A DNA stretch of 64,000 nt, taken from positions 308,730 to 372,729 of the forward strand of contig JAFLKK010000019.1 of assembly GCA_019163375.1 (NCBI GenBank), read 5' to 3'. How positions within the stretch are numbered: the first letter of the stretch is position 1; every line of letters begins with the position of its first letter. Made by a program: the position numbers and the translations under genes. Positions 8,281 to 18,095 of this stretch are shown here, piece by piece. The notes under the pieces are model-generated. The model searched no databases, was not told where the DNA came from, and worked only from the letters and a program-made list of their open reading frames with translations. Source of the DNA: Paludibacter sp. (GTDB lineage: Bacteria; Bacteroidota; Bacteroidia; Bacteroidales; Paludibacteraceae).

Positions 8281-9351
8281 ATGAAATCAAGAAAAATTTT
8301 AGTTGGAAGTATAGCACTGCTATTGTGCATCACTTCGTGTAAGAACAAGAAAGCCGAAGCAAATCCTGCAGATCAGGTGAAAGCTTTTCCTGTTGCCACC
8401 ATGGCTATTCAGGATGTGGAATTGCAGGCAAGCTATCCTGCCGTGCTCAAAGGTCAGCAAGATATCGACATCAAGGCTCGCGTTGAGGGATATATTGATG
8501 CTATTTATGTTGACGAAGGTGCAACCGTACGAAAAGGGCAGCCATTGTTTAAAATTAATTCTCCTTCGTCGGTTCAATTAATTGAAAATGCGAAGGCCAA
8601 TTATAATACTGCTAAACTGGATGTGGAACGCATTCGTCCACTGGCCGAAAAAGGAATTCTTAGTCAGGTTAAGCTTTCGGCATACGAAAATGTGCTTGCT
8701 TCGGCAAAAGCTACACTTGATCAGGCAAGGGCAGCGTTAGGCTGGACAACCGTTACAAGCCCGGTAAATGGGGTGGTTGGTGCAATTGCTTTCCGTCAGG
8801 GGAGTTTAGCTACTAATACTACAGTATTAACAACGGTATCGAATATATCCAATGTTGTTGCCTATTTTTCGGTTAACGAAAAGGAATTGTTGTTATTATT
8901 GAAGGAATTTAAAGGTACTACTCAGGCCGAAAAGATTAAAAATATGCCGGCAGTAAAGTTGTTGCTTTCTGATGGTACCGAATATGAAGAGACCGGACGT
9001 ATCGAAACGATTTCGGGTGTGGTTGATGCAACATCGGGTTCAGTAAGCTTTCGCGCTTTGTTCCCAAACAAGCATGGTTTGTTGCGCAGTGGTTCCAGTG
9101 CTAAGGTTATAATTCCAAGTGAACACAAAGGAGCGATTGTTATTCCTCAAAAAGCCACATTTGCTCAACAAGATAAGATACTTGTATATAAATTCCAGGG
9201 CGATTCGGTGATTCAAAAAGTAGTTCGCGTGAAAACAACTCCTGATGGTCAGGGTTATGTAGTTACCGAAGGTTTGACAGTTGGCGACAAAATAGTTACC
9301 GATGGTATTGCCACTTTGACGAACGGTCAGAAGATCAAAGAACAAAAGTAA
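8281..9351 (+). CDS. RND efflux periplasmic adaptor (membrane fusion protein), lipoprotein
   Basis: The 356-residue HlyD/AcrA-type adaptor links the inner-membrane pump to the outer-membrane channel. A lipoprotein signal is clear (LLLCITSC, Cys at about residue 20). The biotinyl-lipoyl half motif DIKARVEGYIDAIYVDEGATVRKGQPLFKI and the second half VTSPVNGVVGAIAFRQGSLA flank a coiled-coil hairpin (residues about 95-150). The beta-barrel and membrane-proximal domains follow, ending in VTEGLTVGDKIVTDGI. It is the first gene of the pump operon, 132 bases before the permease start used here. Confidence 0.94.
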   Translation: MKSRKILVGSIALLLCITSCKNKKAEANPADQVKAFPVATMAIQDVELQASYPAVLKGQQDIDIKARVEGYIDAIYVDEGATVRKGQPLFKINSPSSVQLIENAKANYNTAKLDVERIRPLAEKGILSQVKLSAYENVLASAKATLDQARAALGWTTVTSPVNGVVGAIAFRQGSLATNTTVLTTVSNISNVVAYFSVNEKELLLLLKEFKGTTQAEKIKNMPAVKLLLSDGTEYEETGRIETISGVVDATSGSVSFRALFPNKHGLLRSGSSAKVIIPSEHKGAIVIPQKATFAQQDKILVYKFQGDSVIQKVVRVKTTPDGQGYVVTEGLTVGDKIVTDGIATLTNGQKIKEQK

Positions 9352-9483
9352 ATTAAGTCGTTACAAGTATTTAGTTACGAGCCTGCCTGTGATAGGAAGG
9401 TTACAAGACTTATTCTCTGAATGTTATTTCAGAATAACATATCAGTAATTATTTTTTATTACTTACTCAAATCAAATAGAAAA

Positions 9484-12400
9484 ATGCTAAAAACTTTTAT
9501 AGAAAGACCCGTTTTATCCACGGTTATTTCCATTCTTTTTGTGGTGTTGGGGATCATCGGAATTTTCACATTGCCGATTGAACAATACCCAAACATTGCT
9601 CCCCCTACTGTGAGGGTCTCGACCAATTACAGTGGTGCGAGTGCCGATGCCGTATTAAAAAGTGTAATCGTACCTCTCGAAGAGCAAATCAATGGTGTGG
9701 AAGGGATGACCTACATAACATCGTCTGCTGCAAATGGTGGGTCAGCTTCCATTAATGTTTATTTTAAACAAGGTATAAATCCCGATATGGCTGCTGTAAA
9801 CGTGCAAAACCGGGTTTCACAAGCATCTGCTTTGCTTCCATCGGAAGTAACCCGAAATGGTGTGACGGTTCAAAAACAACAAAGCAGCACGGTGTTGATG
9901 ATTATGCTAAAATCAACAAATTCGAATTATGATGATAAATTTCTTCAGAACTATACGAACATCAACATCCTGCCACAAGTAAAACGTGTGATGGGTGTGG
10001 GTGATGCTACTGTGTATGGTGCTAAGGATTATACCATGCGTGTGTGGTTGAAACCCGACGTAATGAAATCCTATAATATCACTCCGAGCGAAGTAACTGC
10101 CGCATTACAGGATCAGAATATTGAAGCCGCTCCGGGTGAGTTGGGGGCTAACAGCAATCAGTCTTTTCAGTATGCTTTAAAATATTCCGGTCGACTAAAA
10201 AATGCAGAAGAGTTTGAGAATATTATCATTCGTTCAAAAAATGCACAGGTGCTACGCCTAAAGGATGTGGCAACAGTAGAGCTTGGTGCTGCGAGTTATT
10301 CTATTTCTACCACTAATAATAATGCCGAAGCGGTAATTATGGCCATCAATCAAACTGCTGGTTCAAACGCTCAGGATATTATCAAGGAAGTAAAAAGTGT
10401 AATGGAGAAAGAGTCCAGGAAATTTCCTAAAGGAATCAGTTACGAATATCAAATGGATGCAAGTGAGTTCCTCAATGCCTCCATCGAGAAGGTTCTTCAT
10501 ACTTTGTTGGAAGCATTTATCCTGGTATTTATAGTCGTATTCTTGTTTTTACAAAATTTCCGTTCTACTCTAATCCCGGCCATTGCCGTGCCGGTGGCTA
10601 TTGTCGGAACGTTCTTTTTCTTACTCTTGTTTGGCTTTTCTATCAATCTGCTTACGCTCTTTGCATTGGTGTTGGCTATTGGTATTGTAGTGGATGATGC
10701 CATTGTGGTAGTAGAAGCCGTGCATGCCAAGATGGATGCAGGTATGACGGATGCCAAAGAGGCTTCGATAGCTGCGATGACTGAAATAGCTCCGGCTATT
10801 ATTTCTATTACGCTGGTTATGGCTGCTGTATTCGTACCGGTAAGTTTTATTGGTGGAACTAGTGGGGTATTCTTTAAGCAATTTGGACTCACATTGGCAA
10901 TAGCCATTCTTATTTCGGCTGTAAATGCGCTTACACTTAGTCCGGCCTTGTGTGCTCTTTTCTTAAAAACTGAGCATAATCCGGATGTTCATGACAAGAG
11001 TTTTATTCGTCGATTTTATTATTATTTCAATGTAGGATTCCTTGCAGTAACAGCCAAATACAAAAAAACACTTGAATTTTTGGGGAAAAAGACGCATCGC
11101 TGGATTACCGTGAGCATTATTGTAGCGTTTACTGCTATTTTGGTTGTGCTAATGGGAATGGTACCCTCAGGATTCGTACCAAATGAAGATAGTGGAAATG
11201 TGATGGGTATGATTAGTCTTGCACCCGGTTCTTCGCTTGAACGTACCGCTCAAGTTAGCCGTGAAGTGACTGAGATAGCCCAATCCATCCCGCATGCGCA
11301 CAATACCATTAACCTTACAGGACTCAGCTTCCTAGCAGGTTCCGGTAGTTCGTACGCTTCTATGATTATGAAAATGGATCCATGGGATGAACGTGATATT
11401 CTGACATCCGATGTCGCTGCCATGTTGAAACAGCGAACGGATACGATCAAAGATGCTACCTTCATGTTCTTCGGAACGCCTACTCTTCAGGGGTTTGGTA
11501 TGAGTAGTGGTGTGGAATTGAAGATGCAGGATAAAACAGGTGGCGATATAAATAAATTCTATGGTGTAACCACCGATTTTCTGGATAAACTGCGTAAGCG
11601 TCCTGAAGTGATGATGGTTATGAATTCATTTGACCCGCGTTTTCCACAAAAACAAATTCAAGCCAATATAGCGAAGATTAAAGATGCCGGACTGACCCTG
11701 AATGAAGTAATGGGTACCTTGCAGACCTTTGTAGGAAGTATGTATGTGTCTAATTTCAATTCGTATGGTAAACAATACCGTGTGGTGGTACAAGCTGCAC
11801 CTCAATACAGAGCTAAGCTGGATGATTTGAGCGGATTGATGGTGAAAACTTCGAATGGAGTAATGGCACCTATTAGCGAGTTTATTACTGTTACGGATGT
11901 AACCGGTCCTCAGGCCTTAACGCGTTTCAATTTGTTCTCGTCTATGGATGTTACCGTTATCCCTAACTATATGAAAGGATATACATCGGGTGATGTATTG
12001 AAAGCTTTGAAGGAAATTAAACTCCCTGAAGGATATGGTTATGATTTTGGAGGAATGACTCGTGAAGAAGCAAACAGCAGCAATCAAACTATTTTGATTT
12101 TTGGTTTGTGTATCATCTTTGTCTATCTGTTGTTGGCGGCTTTGTACGAAAGTTACATTCTTCCGTTTGCCGTTTTGCTTTCGTTGCCTATTGGTTTGGC
12201 AGGTGTGTTTGTATTCGTCTTCGTGTCGTTGATGAGTGGTAGTGGTATTGTAAATAATATCTATGTACAAATCTCACTCATCATGCTTATTGGTCTGTTG
12301 GCAAAAAATGCCATTCTGATCGTGGAATATGCATTGCAACGTCGTCATCAGGGAATGAGCATTGTAAAATCAGCGGTTGAAGGTGCTACGGCTCGTTTAC

Positions 12401-12636
12401 GTCCGATCTTAATGACTTCATTGGCCTTTATTTTTGGATTACTTCCGTTGGCACTTGCTACAGGTGCCGGTGCGGTGGGTAACAAATCAATTGGTATCAG
12501 TGCTATTGGAGGTATGTTATTCGGTACTGTATTCGGAATATTAGTTATTCCGTCGCTCTTTATCATTTTCCAGAATTTGCACGAGCATTTCAGTAAAACG
12601 AAAATTGTAACCATAGACGAACATCACGAGAAATAA
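9484..12636 (+). CDS. RND efflux permease, HAE1 (AcrB/MexB) family
   Basis: A proton-driven drug exporter in the inner membrane, working with the adaptor before it and the TolC-type gene after it. I start at 9484 (MLKTFIERPVLSTVISI), which gives the canonical HAE1 N-terminus and 1050 residues; the track's 21 extra residues are unlike the family. It has TM1, two periplasmic loops and 12 TM helices. The proton-relay region LALVLAIGIVVDDAIVVVEA (TM4, two Asp) and the typical GxxGKNAIL-like stretch LLAKNAILIVEYALQRR are present. Substrates cannot be told from the sequence. Confidence 0.95.
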   Translation: MLKTFIERPVLSTVISILFVVLGIIGIFTLPIEQYPNIAPPTVRVSTNYSGASADAVLKSVIVPLEEQINGVEGMTYITSSAANGGSASINVYFKQGINPDMAAVNVQNRVSQASALLPSEVTRNGVTVQKQQSSTVLMIMLKSTNSNYDDKFLQNYTNINILPQVKRVMGVGDATVYGAKDYTMRVWLKPDVMKSYNITPSEVTAALQDQNIEAAPGELGANSNQSFQYALKYSGRLKNAEEFENIIIRSKNAQVLRLKDVATVELGAASYSISTTNNNAEAVIMAINQTAGSNAQDIIKEVKSVMEKESRKFPKGISYEYQMDASEFLNASIEKVLHTLLEAFILVFIVVFLFLQNFRSTLIPAIAVPVAIVGTFFFLLLFGFSINLLTLFALVLAIGIVVDDAIVVVEAVHAKMDAGMTDAKEASIAAMTEIAPAIISITLVMAAVFVPVSFIGGTSGVFFKQFGLTLAIAILISAVNALTLSPALCALFLKTEHNPDVHDKSFIRRFYYYFNVGFLAVTAKYKKTLEFLGKKTHRWITVSIIVAFTAILVVLMGMVPSGFVPNEDSGNVMGMISLAPGSSLERTAQVSREVTEIAQSIPHAHNTINLTGLSFLAGSGSSYASMIMKMDPWDERDILTSDVAAMLKQRTDTIKDATFMFFGTPTLQGFGMSSGVELKMQDKTGGDINKFYGVTTDFLDKLRKRPEVMMVMNSFDPRFPQKQIQANIAKIKDAGLTLNEVMGTLQTFVGSMYVSNFNSYGKQYRVVVQAAPQYRAKLDDLSGLMVKTSNGVMAPISEFITVTDVTGPQALTRFNLFSSMDVTVIPNYMKGYTSGDVLKALKEIKLPEGYGYDFGGMTREEANSSNQTILIFGLCIIFVYLLLAALYESYILPFAVLLSLPIGLAGVFVFVFVSLMSGSGIVNNIYVQISLIMLIGLLAKNAILIVEYALQRRHQGMSIVKSAVEGATARLRPILMTSLAFIFGLLPLALATGAGAVGNKSIGISAIGGMLFGTVFGILVIPSLFIIFQNLHEHFSKTKIVTIDEHHEK

Positions 12637-12658
12637 AGATAATCACAAAAATATTGAT

Positions 12659-14077
12659 ATGTATATACAACATAAAAAAATAAGCATACGAGTTTTGATG
12701 GTGATGATAATTGCCGTTGGGTTCGTGTCGTGTCGGAACTATAAGGAACTTACCAAAGTACCTCAACCCGATACAAAAAATCTGGTGCGTGATGCTGTTG
12801 AGAATAGCACCGACACCACTTCTCTGGCCAATATTCCTTGGAAGACATATTTCCCTGACGCAAAGCTTCAGACACTCATTGCCGAAGGACTTGAGCGTGG
12901 CTACAACATGCAGGTGGCCATGACCCGTATTCAGCAAGCCGAAGCAGGCTTGTATATGTCTAAATCGGCTCTTTTGCCCTCGGTAGCTGCTGCGGCCAGA
13001 GTTGATTATACACGCATGAGTTCGGGTAACAGGGGCACAGATGTATTCGGATATACTTCTAACATAAATACCTTGGGAGTTACTGCCAGTTGGGAAGCCG
13101 ATTTATGGGGAAAGCTAAATAGCCAAACCAAGTCGAAATATGCTGCTTACCTGAATACGCTTGAATACAGAAAGCTGATTCAAACAACGCTCATTTCATC
13201 TATTGCCAAGAGTTATTATAGCTTAATGGCTCTGGACGAACAGTTGCGTACTACCAAAGAAACCATAGTTTTGTTGCAAAAAAGTACTGAAACATTACAG
13301 GCTTTGAAAGATGCAGGTCAGATTACTGCTGCTGGTGTTGAACAAAGCAAAGCGTTACTTTACAGCACTCAACTCTCGGTTTTTGATTTGGAAAGCAGAA
13401 TGCGTCAACAGGAGAATGCCATTTGTGTACTTATCGGTCGTACACCCGGTGCTATTGATCGTGCTTCTATCAACGATCAGATCATACCGTCCACAATGAA
13501 TGGTAATGTGTCGATACGCACGCTGGCCAATCGTCCGGATGTGAAACAGGCCGAACTTTCGTTGCAATCGGCCTACGCACTTACCGATGCTGCGAAAGCG
13601 GCTTTTTATCCGTCGTTTAGCATCAACACGCTTTCGCTGGGATTTGCTGCCGGTGGAGTTTCCAATTTCTTTTCGCCGTCTAATTTAGCTGCTGAAATAA
13701 TTGCCGGAATTACTCAACCGATCTTTTCGAGAGGACAGCTGAAAGGGAATCTGAAAATAACCAAAGCTCAACAAGATGAAGCATTGCTAACATTTTCAAA
13801 TACCCTATTGGTAGCAGGACAAGAAGTGTCGGATATTTTGTATAGTTACAAATCCTTGGTCAATAAAAACGAGTGGAGAGATAAACAAGTGGAGTCGTTA
13901 ATGAAATCGGTGGACTACACGCAGGAATTACTCAAAGCCGGCGAAGCCAACTATACCGAAGTACTCTCAGCACAACAAAACCTGCTTTCGGCTCAGCTTA
14001 GCAAGGTAAATGACAAGCTCGATCAGCTAACTCAGAGTGTGAGTCTTTACAAAGCACTTGGAGGCGGCGTTCAATAA
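12659..14077 (+). CDS. Outer-membrane efflux factor, NodT/TolC family lipoprotein
   Basis: The 472-residue protein forms the trimeric outer-membrane channel of the pump. The N-terminus has a lipoprotein signal (VGFVSCRNYKEL). The body shows the two pseudo-repeated OEP domains with long helices: MQVAMTRIQQAEAGLYMSKS, SWEADLWGKLNSQTKSKYAA, then RPDVKQAELSLQSAYALTDA and the closing SKVNDKLDQLTQSVSLYKAL-GGG. It starts 22 bases after the permease stop, so it is clearly co-transcribed. Length and ending are normal for the NodT family. Confidence 0.94.
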   Translation: MYIQHKKISIRVLMVMIIAVGFVSCRNYKELTKVPQPDTKNLVRDAVENSTDTTSLANIPWKTYFPDAKLQTLIAEGLERGYNMQVAMTRIQQAEAGLYMSKSALLPSVAAAARVDYTRMSSGNRGTDVFGYTSNINTLGVTASWEADLWGKLNSQTKSKYAAYLNTLEYRKLIQTTLISSIAKSYYSLMALDEQLRTTKETIVLLQKSTETLQALKDAGQITAAGVEQSKALLYSTQLSVFDLESRMRQQENAICVLIGRTPGAIDRASINDQIIPSTMNGNVSIRTLANRPDVKQAELSLQSAYALTDAAKAAFYPSFSINTLSLGFAAGGVSNFFSPSNLAAEIIAGITQPIFSRGQLKGNLKITKAQQDEALLTFSNTLLVAGQEVSDILYSYKSLVNKNEWRDKQVESLMKSVDYTQELLKAGEANYTEVLSAQQNLLSAQLSKVNDKLDQLTQSVSLYKALGGGVQ

Positions 14078-14106
14078 GAAATTATCCTTTTATTAGTTTA
14101 TATGTG

Positions 14107-14152
14107 AATCAGCCCAACTTAATGTTGAATTAAGTTGGGCTGATTTTATTTT
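14107..14152 (+). terminator. Rho-independent terminator of the efflux operon
   Basis: The hairpin AATCAGCCCAACTTAA / TTAAGTTGGGCTGATT is followed by a T-rich run (TTTTATTTT). Its core stem CCCAACTT...AAGTTGGG recurs in the terminator near 16.5 kb. Confidence 0.8.
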
Positions 14153-14165
14153 ACCTTACCAGGAT

Positions 14166-15731
14166 TTATTCCGTTGCGTCGGAAGAGGGTAGGGGTTTGT
14201 TTAGTAATTTACGTCTTTTTATGTCGTACAAATCCAGTCTTCTATCCTTGAGATTTTTTACCGTCCCAAAATTATGCAGTTCCCGTATTAAATCTAAATC
14301 CACATCTGCTATTAAAATCATTTCGGTGTTTGGCGTTGCTTCCGATTTGACACCGGTGGTAGGAAATGCAAAATCGCTCGGCGTAAATACCATCGATTGC
14401 GCATACTGAATATCCATATTATGAACCTTGGGTAGATTACCCACACTTCCGGCAATGGCCACGTAACACTCATTTTCGATAGCTCTGGCTTGCGCGCAAT
14501 ATCGAACGCGCGAATAACCGTTTTGGGTATCGGTGAGAAATGGTACGAATAAAATATCCATCCCCTCGTCGGCCAACAGGCGGCTTAGTTCCGGAAATTC
14601 TACATCATAACAAATTAAAATACCTATTTTCCCGCAGTCGGTATCGAAAGTTTGTAAGGTGTTTCCACCCTTCATCCCCCAACTTTTTAGCTCATCGGGT
14701 GTAATATGGAGTTTTTCATAGCGCTCCACTGTACCATTGCGTTTGCATAAATACCCCACATTATAAAGCGTATCGCCCACAATTTCAGGCATGCTTCCGG
14801 TAATGATATTGATGTTGTAGGAAATGGATAGCTTCGAAAATTCCTCCACAATAAGTTTGGTATAGTCTGCCAGTTTACGGATGGCTTCCGCCTCACCAAG
14901 TTTGTTGAACTCAGCCATCAAAGGAGCATTAAAGAATTCGGGAAATAAGGCAAAGTCGCTGTGATATGCGCTCAGCGTATCCACAAAATATTCTGCTTGT
15001 TGCATCAACTCGGTGATGTCTTTGTACGGGCGCATCTGCCATTGAACCAACCCCAAACGAACAATTTTCTTTATCTCGAGAGCCCTTTTCGATGGTTTTT
15101 CGTAATAGATATTATCCCATTTCAGTAAAACGGCATAGTCGCTCGACGCTTTATCGCCTTCCAGGTATCCTTTCAGCACCCTCACCGGATAAAAATCGTT
15201 CGATAACTGAAAGTTCAGCACCGGGTCAGATATCTCTCTCGATTTTACTTTTTCGATATATTGTTTGGCGCTCAATTCCGATTCGTATTTGTGATAATTC
15301 GGAATGCGTCCGCCAAATTCAATTCCTTTTAAATTTAGCTTTTCGCAAAGCTCTTTCCGGTAATCGTACAATCGGCGCCCCAGCCGGAGGCCTCTGAATT
15401 CAGGTTTTATAAACACATCGATGCCGTACAAAGTATCACCAATTTTACTGTGCGTGTTGAACGTGTAGTTACCGGTTATTCTTTTATAGGTGTGTAGTTC
15501 TTCAAACTGCTCATGGTCAATAATAATCGATAGCGCACATCCGGCAATATGACCATCCGCTTTAATGGCTATTTGACCCTCGGGAAATTTGGTAAGTAAG
15601 GTTTTTATCTGGTGCTCTTCCCAATATGGGTTGGGGATGGCGTGATAAGCTATAATCATAGCTTGCTTTAGCTCCTGATAATCATCAATAGTCAAGAAGT
15701 CAAGCTCTATTTTTTCAATTTTATGTGCCAT
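14166..15731 (-). CDS. GNAT acetyltransferase-like / carbon-nitrogen hydrolase (nitrilase) fusion
   Basis: The 521-residue cytoplasmic fusion has a GNAT fold in residues 1-215 (YGIDVFIKPEFRGLRLGRRL is the acetyl-CoA loop). A nitrilase-superfamily domain follows from about residue 220, with the Glu-Lys-Cys triad visible in FALFPEFFNAP, YEKLHITPDE and IGILICYDVEFPELSRL. Such fusions are widespread in Bacteroidetes, but I know of no settled substrate; amide or amine metabolism is the reasonable frame. The gene stands alone and converges on the efflux operon. Confidence 0.85.
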   Translation of the reverse strand: MAHKIEKIELDFLTIDDYQELKQAMIIAYHAIPNPYWEEHQIKTLLTKFPEGQIAIKADGHIAGCALSIIIDHEQFEELHTYKRITGNYTFNTHSKIGDTLYGIDVFIKPEFRGLRLGRRLYDYRKELCEKLNLKGIEFGGRIPNYHKYESELSAKQYIEKVKSREISDPVLNFQLSNDFYPVRVLKGYLEGDKASSDYAVLLKWDNIYYEKPSKRALEIKKIVRLGLVQWQMRPYKDITELMQQAEYFVDTLSAYHSDFALFPEFFNAPLMAEFNKLGEAEAIRKLADYTKLIVEEFSKLSISYNINIITGSMPEIVGDTLYNVGYLCKRNGTVERYEKLHITPDELKSWGMKGGNTLQTFDTDCGKIGILICYDVEFPELSRLLADEGMDILFVPFLTDTQNGYSRVRYCAQARAIENECYVAIAGSVGNLPKVHNMDIQYAQSMVFTPSDFAFPTTGVKSEATPNTEMILIADVDLDLIRELHNFGTVKNLKDRRLDLYDIKRRKLLNKPLPSSDATE

Positions 15732-16050
15732 AATATCTATTTGTTGATGAGTTTTTTATGAAAATCCAGTTCGTTTTTCGTGTGATACAAAGTTACAACA
15801 TTCTCAGTGGGGAATACGTTTATTAAAGAATCAATTATTAAATTATTCTTTTAATTAAATGGCATCGCCTTTAAACGGGCGCTGCCTTTTGTTTTCGACA
15901 CGTGCATCAATCAGAGTTCTACAAGCTAATATCACCGATTATCCCAATCAACAAGGTGTATACAGGAATGTAAGTCCTTTTTATTTGTGTGTTTTTTTAT
16001 GTCAGAAATACGAATAATGAAAGAAATTGTGAAATCCAGATAAATTGCGT
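15732..16050. other. Non-coding gap between the nitrilase fusion and the RRM gene
   Basis: Both neighbours are transcribed away from this gap. It holds an imperfect GC-rich hairpin, GGCATCGCC-TTTAAAC-GGGCGCTGCC at 15861-15886, followed by TTTTGTTTT. That resembles a plus-strand terminator with no gene in front of it. A short open stretch after it (15885-15973, ending ...NKVYTGM stop) could be the tail of a lost gene, but I recognise nothing. Confidence 0.4.
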
Positions 16051-16058
16051 ATCTTTGT
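16051..16058 (+). promoter_or_regulatory. -7 box (TATCTTTG) for the RRM protein gene
   Basis: TATCTTTG fits TAnnTTTG, with ATTG 20 bases upstream in the -33 position. It implies a leader of about 110 bases, unusually long here; long leaders are typical of cold-inducible RNA-binding protein genes. Confidence 0.65.
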
Positions 16059-16174
16059 ACCCGAAAGAAAATGTATTTTTTCGTTTGTTTATTTCCGACT
16101 CCTATCTTTTGATTAGAATTTGTCATACCTTCGTTTCTCTACTTCTCTTTTATTACAATTAATTTTTTATATTT

Positions 16175-16420
16175 ATGAACATTTACGTAGGTAACTTAAG
16201 TTACAATGTTAGAGAAAACGACCTTCAAGAAGCAATTGCAGAATACGGTCAGGTAGATTCATGTAAACTTATCATCGATCGCGAGACTCGCAGATCTAAA
16301 GGGTTTGCATTTGTAGAAATGTCAGATGACGAAGCTGCTAAGAAAGTCATTTCTGAACTAAACGGAGCTGAATTTGATGGTCGCCCAATGGTTGTCAAAG
16401 AAGCACTTCCAAAAAACTAA
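16175..16420 (+). CDS. RRM-domain RNA-binding protein
   Basis: The 81-residue protein is a single RNA recognition motif: RNP2 is MNIYVGNLSYNV at the start, RNP1 is KGFAFVEMSDDEAA at residues 46-60. Small RRM proteins of this type occur in cyanobacteria and Bacteroidetes and are thought to act as RNA chaperones, often raised in the cold. It is monocistronic, with its own promoter, a long 5' leader and two terminators downstream. The glycine-rich tail seen in some relatives is missing; it ends EALPKN. Confidence 0.95.
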   Translation: MNIYVGNLSYNVRENDLQEAIAEYGQVDSCKLIIDRETRRSKGFAFVEMSDDEAAKKVISELNGAEFDGRPMVVKEALPKN

Positions 16421-16447
16421 AATCAGTTTTTCTGAAAACACAATAAG

Positions 16448-16483
16448 AACTTCTGTTATCGAAAGATAGCAGAAGTTTTTTTT
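16448..16483 (+). terminator. Terminator of the RRM gene
   Basis: The 13-bp stem AACTTCTGTTATC/GATAGCAGAAGTT has a GAAA tetraloop and is followed directly by eight T residues. Confidence 0.85.
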
Positions 16484-16507
16484 ATGTCCTAACTTGTGAT
16501 ACAAAAT

Positions 16508-16546
16508 AAAACCGCCCAACTTGAATTTTATCAAGTTGGGCGGTTT
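16508..16546. terminator. Bidirectional terminator between the RRM gene and crtI
   Basis: The hairpin AAACCGCCCAACTTGA / TCAAGTTGGGCGGTTT, a 16-bp perfect stem with a 6-base loop, lies between two convergent genes. Part of its stem (GCCCAACTT) is shared with the terminator at 14.1 kb. Confidence 0.8.
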
Positions 16547-16614
16547 CTTATTATCCGGTAGGCTTGTGTTTCAGATCTTTCGAGATAAATGAAAAATTAA
16601 AATCGAAGGATTTA

Positions 16615-18090
16615 TCACTTGAAAAATGTCTCAATTCTTTCAAATGCCAGTTTAGAACTTATAATTGCCATTGGAAGTCCGGCACCTGGTATAGTTGAAG
16701 CTCCAACATAAAATGCGTTTTTAAACTTTTCATCAAAATTTGAAGGTCTGAATGCTCCAATTTGGTTCATACTGTGCGACAAACCTAAACCACTTCCCCT
16801 GTGTAAATTGAACTGACTTTCCCATTCTTTGGGTGTGTAAATTGTTTTTGATATTATTTCGGGGGCTATGTTTTTATCTATCCTTTTCGAAAAATCGGCA
16901 ATAATACTATCCACAATTGCATCTCTATCATCCCAATTGAGTTTGTTGAGCAAGTTGGGAACCGGGCATACAAAAAACAAGCTTTCGCAACCTTCAGGTG
17001 CACACTCTAAGTTATATTTGGACAATACGTTGACATAATAATATGGCTTCTGTAGCGTATCCGGATTTTGCATTATATTGTTGGCATATTCTTCGAAATT
17101 TGCACCTAAATAATAGTTGTGATGGTTCACTTTTGGGAGTTTACATTTTAAACCAATATAAAATGTGAGGTAACCCATCGTCCAGTTCATTTTATCGAGC
17201 TTCTCTAACGAATATTTTTCACGTTTAAATACCCTGCTTCTGAATACAGCAGCATCTCCATTTATCAATACTGCGTCAGCGCTCCATTTATTTCCATTGC
17301 TATCTAATAAGTATTCCAGTTTTTTGCCTTTCCCAACATAATCAACGATTTCGGTATTGTATGTGATTTTTACATTTTCTTTTTTTAATTCCTCAACAAT
17401 TCCTTCAACAATTTTATACATTCCACCTTCCACATTGTAATAACCATCGTGCTTAAATTCGGTGTATGAAAGCAGGGTATAAATTGCCATGGTATCGAAA
17501 GGGGTTCGTCCCAAGAAAAATGCTACCAGCGATACAATTTGTTGTGCTTCTTTCGAAGTGAAATTTCGCTTCACCTCTTGCCAGAAACTACGGAACAACA
17601 CCGGTATATGCGTTGGGTTTACGCGCATTAAAGTGATGATGTACGCAAAAATAGAATCGAAATTGTTTTTGATAACTAAATCAACCGTATCGTTAAATAA
17701 AGCACCTGATTTAGCAAGATACTTCGTCATTTTTTCTTCAAAATCAGGTTCTATGTCTTTGAATTGTTCTGACAGTTTTTTTATGTCCTTATACAGATAG
17801 AAAGTTTTGGGATTGTCGCTAAAGTTTACAGTATACAAAGGGTCTAGCTCTACATATTTAAACGGAAGCTGAATGTTACAATCCTTAGCAAACTCCTTAA
17901 ATTCAAATGACATACTAAAGAAACTGGGGCCTGTGTCAAACGTAAACCCATCTTTCTTAATTTGATTTAAACGACCACCTGCTTGACTGTTTTTTTCAAT
18001 AATCTCCACTTTGAAGCCTTTTTTTGCCAATCGTAAAGCTGTTGCTAAACCACCCAGACCGGCACCCACTATCAATACATTCTTATTCAT
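16615..18090 (-). CDS. crtI: Phytoene desaturase, CrtI family
   Basis: A FAD-dependent desaturase turning phytoene into lycopene-type polyenes. I start at 18090 (MNKNVLIVGAGLGGLATALR) because this gives the family's N-terminal dinucleotide-binding motif at once and clears the upstream TPR gene by five bases; the track start adds 18 residues unlike the family. The 491-residue protein continues with EKNSQAGGRLNQIKKDGFTF and ends with the CrtI signature NAFYVGASTIPGAGLPMAII. It is the last gene of the carotenoid operon and the only desaturase present, so it must supply all desaturations unless another lies elsewhere. Confidence 0.93.
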   Translation of the reverse strand: MNKNVLIVGAGLGGLATALRLAKKGFKVEIIEKNSQAGGRLNQIKKDGFTFDTGPSFFSMSFEFKEFAKDCNIQLPFKYVELDPLYTVNFSDNPKTFYLYKDIKKLSEQFKDIEPDFEEKMTKYLAKSGALFNDTVDLVIKNNFDSIFAYIITLMRVNPTHIPVLFRSFWQEVKRNFTSKEAQQIVSLVAFFLGRTPFDTMAIYTLLSYTEFKHDGYYNVEGGMYKIVEGIVEELKKENVKITYNTEIVDYVGKGKKLEYLLDSNGNKWSADAVLINGDAAVFRSRVFKREKYSLEKLDKMNWTMGYLTFYIGLKCKLPKVNHHNYYLGANFEEYANNIMQNPDTLQKPYYYVNVLSKYNLECAPEGCESLFFVCPVPNLLNKLNWDDRDAIVDSIIADFSKRIDKNIAPEIISKTIYTPKEWESQFNLHRGSGLGLSHSMNQIGAFRPSNFDEKFKNAFYVGASTIPGAGLPMAIISSKLAFERIETFFK

Positions 18091-18095
18091 AGATT

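Noticed and set aside
9421-9483. 21-residue extension of the RND permease
   Set aside because: HAE1 permeases start with a short segment before TM1, matching MLKTFIERPVLS at 9484.
10497-10907. 136-residue minus ORF within the permease gene
   Set aside because: Low-complexity shadow (Ala/Thr/Ile-rich) of conserved TM helices on the other strand.
15861-15886. tRNA-like GC-rich element
   Set aside because: It folds only as a single hairpin; no cloverleaf, anticodon arm or T-loop sequence is present.
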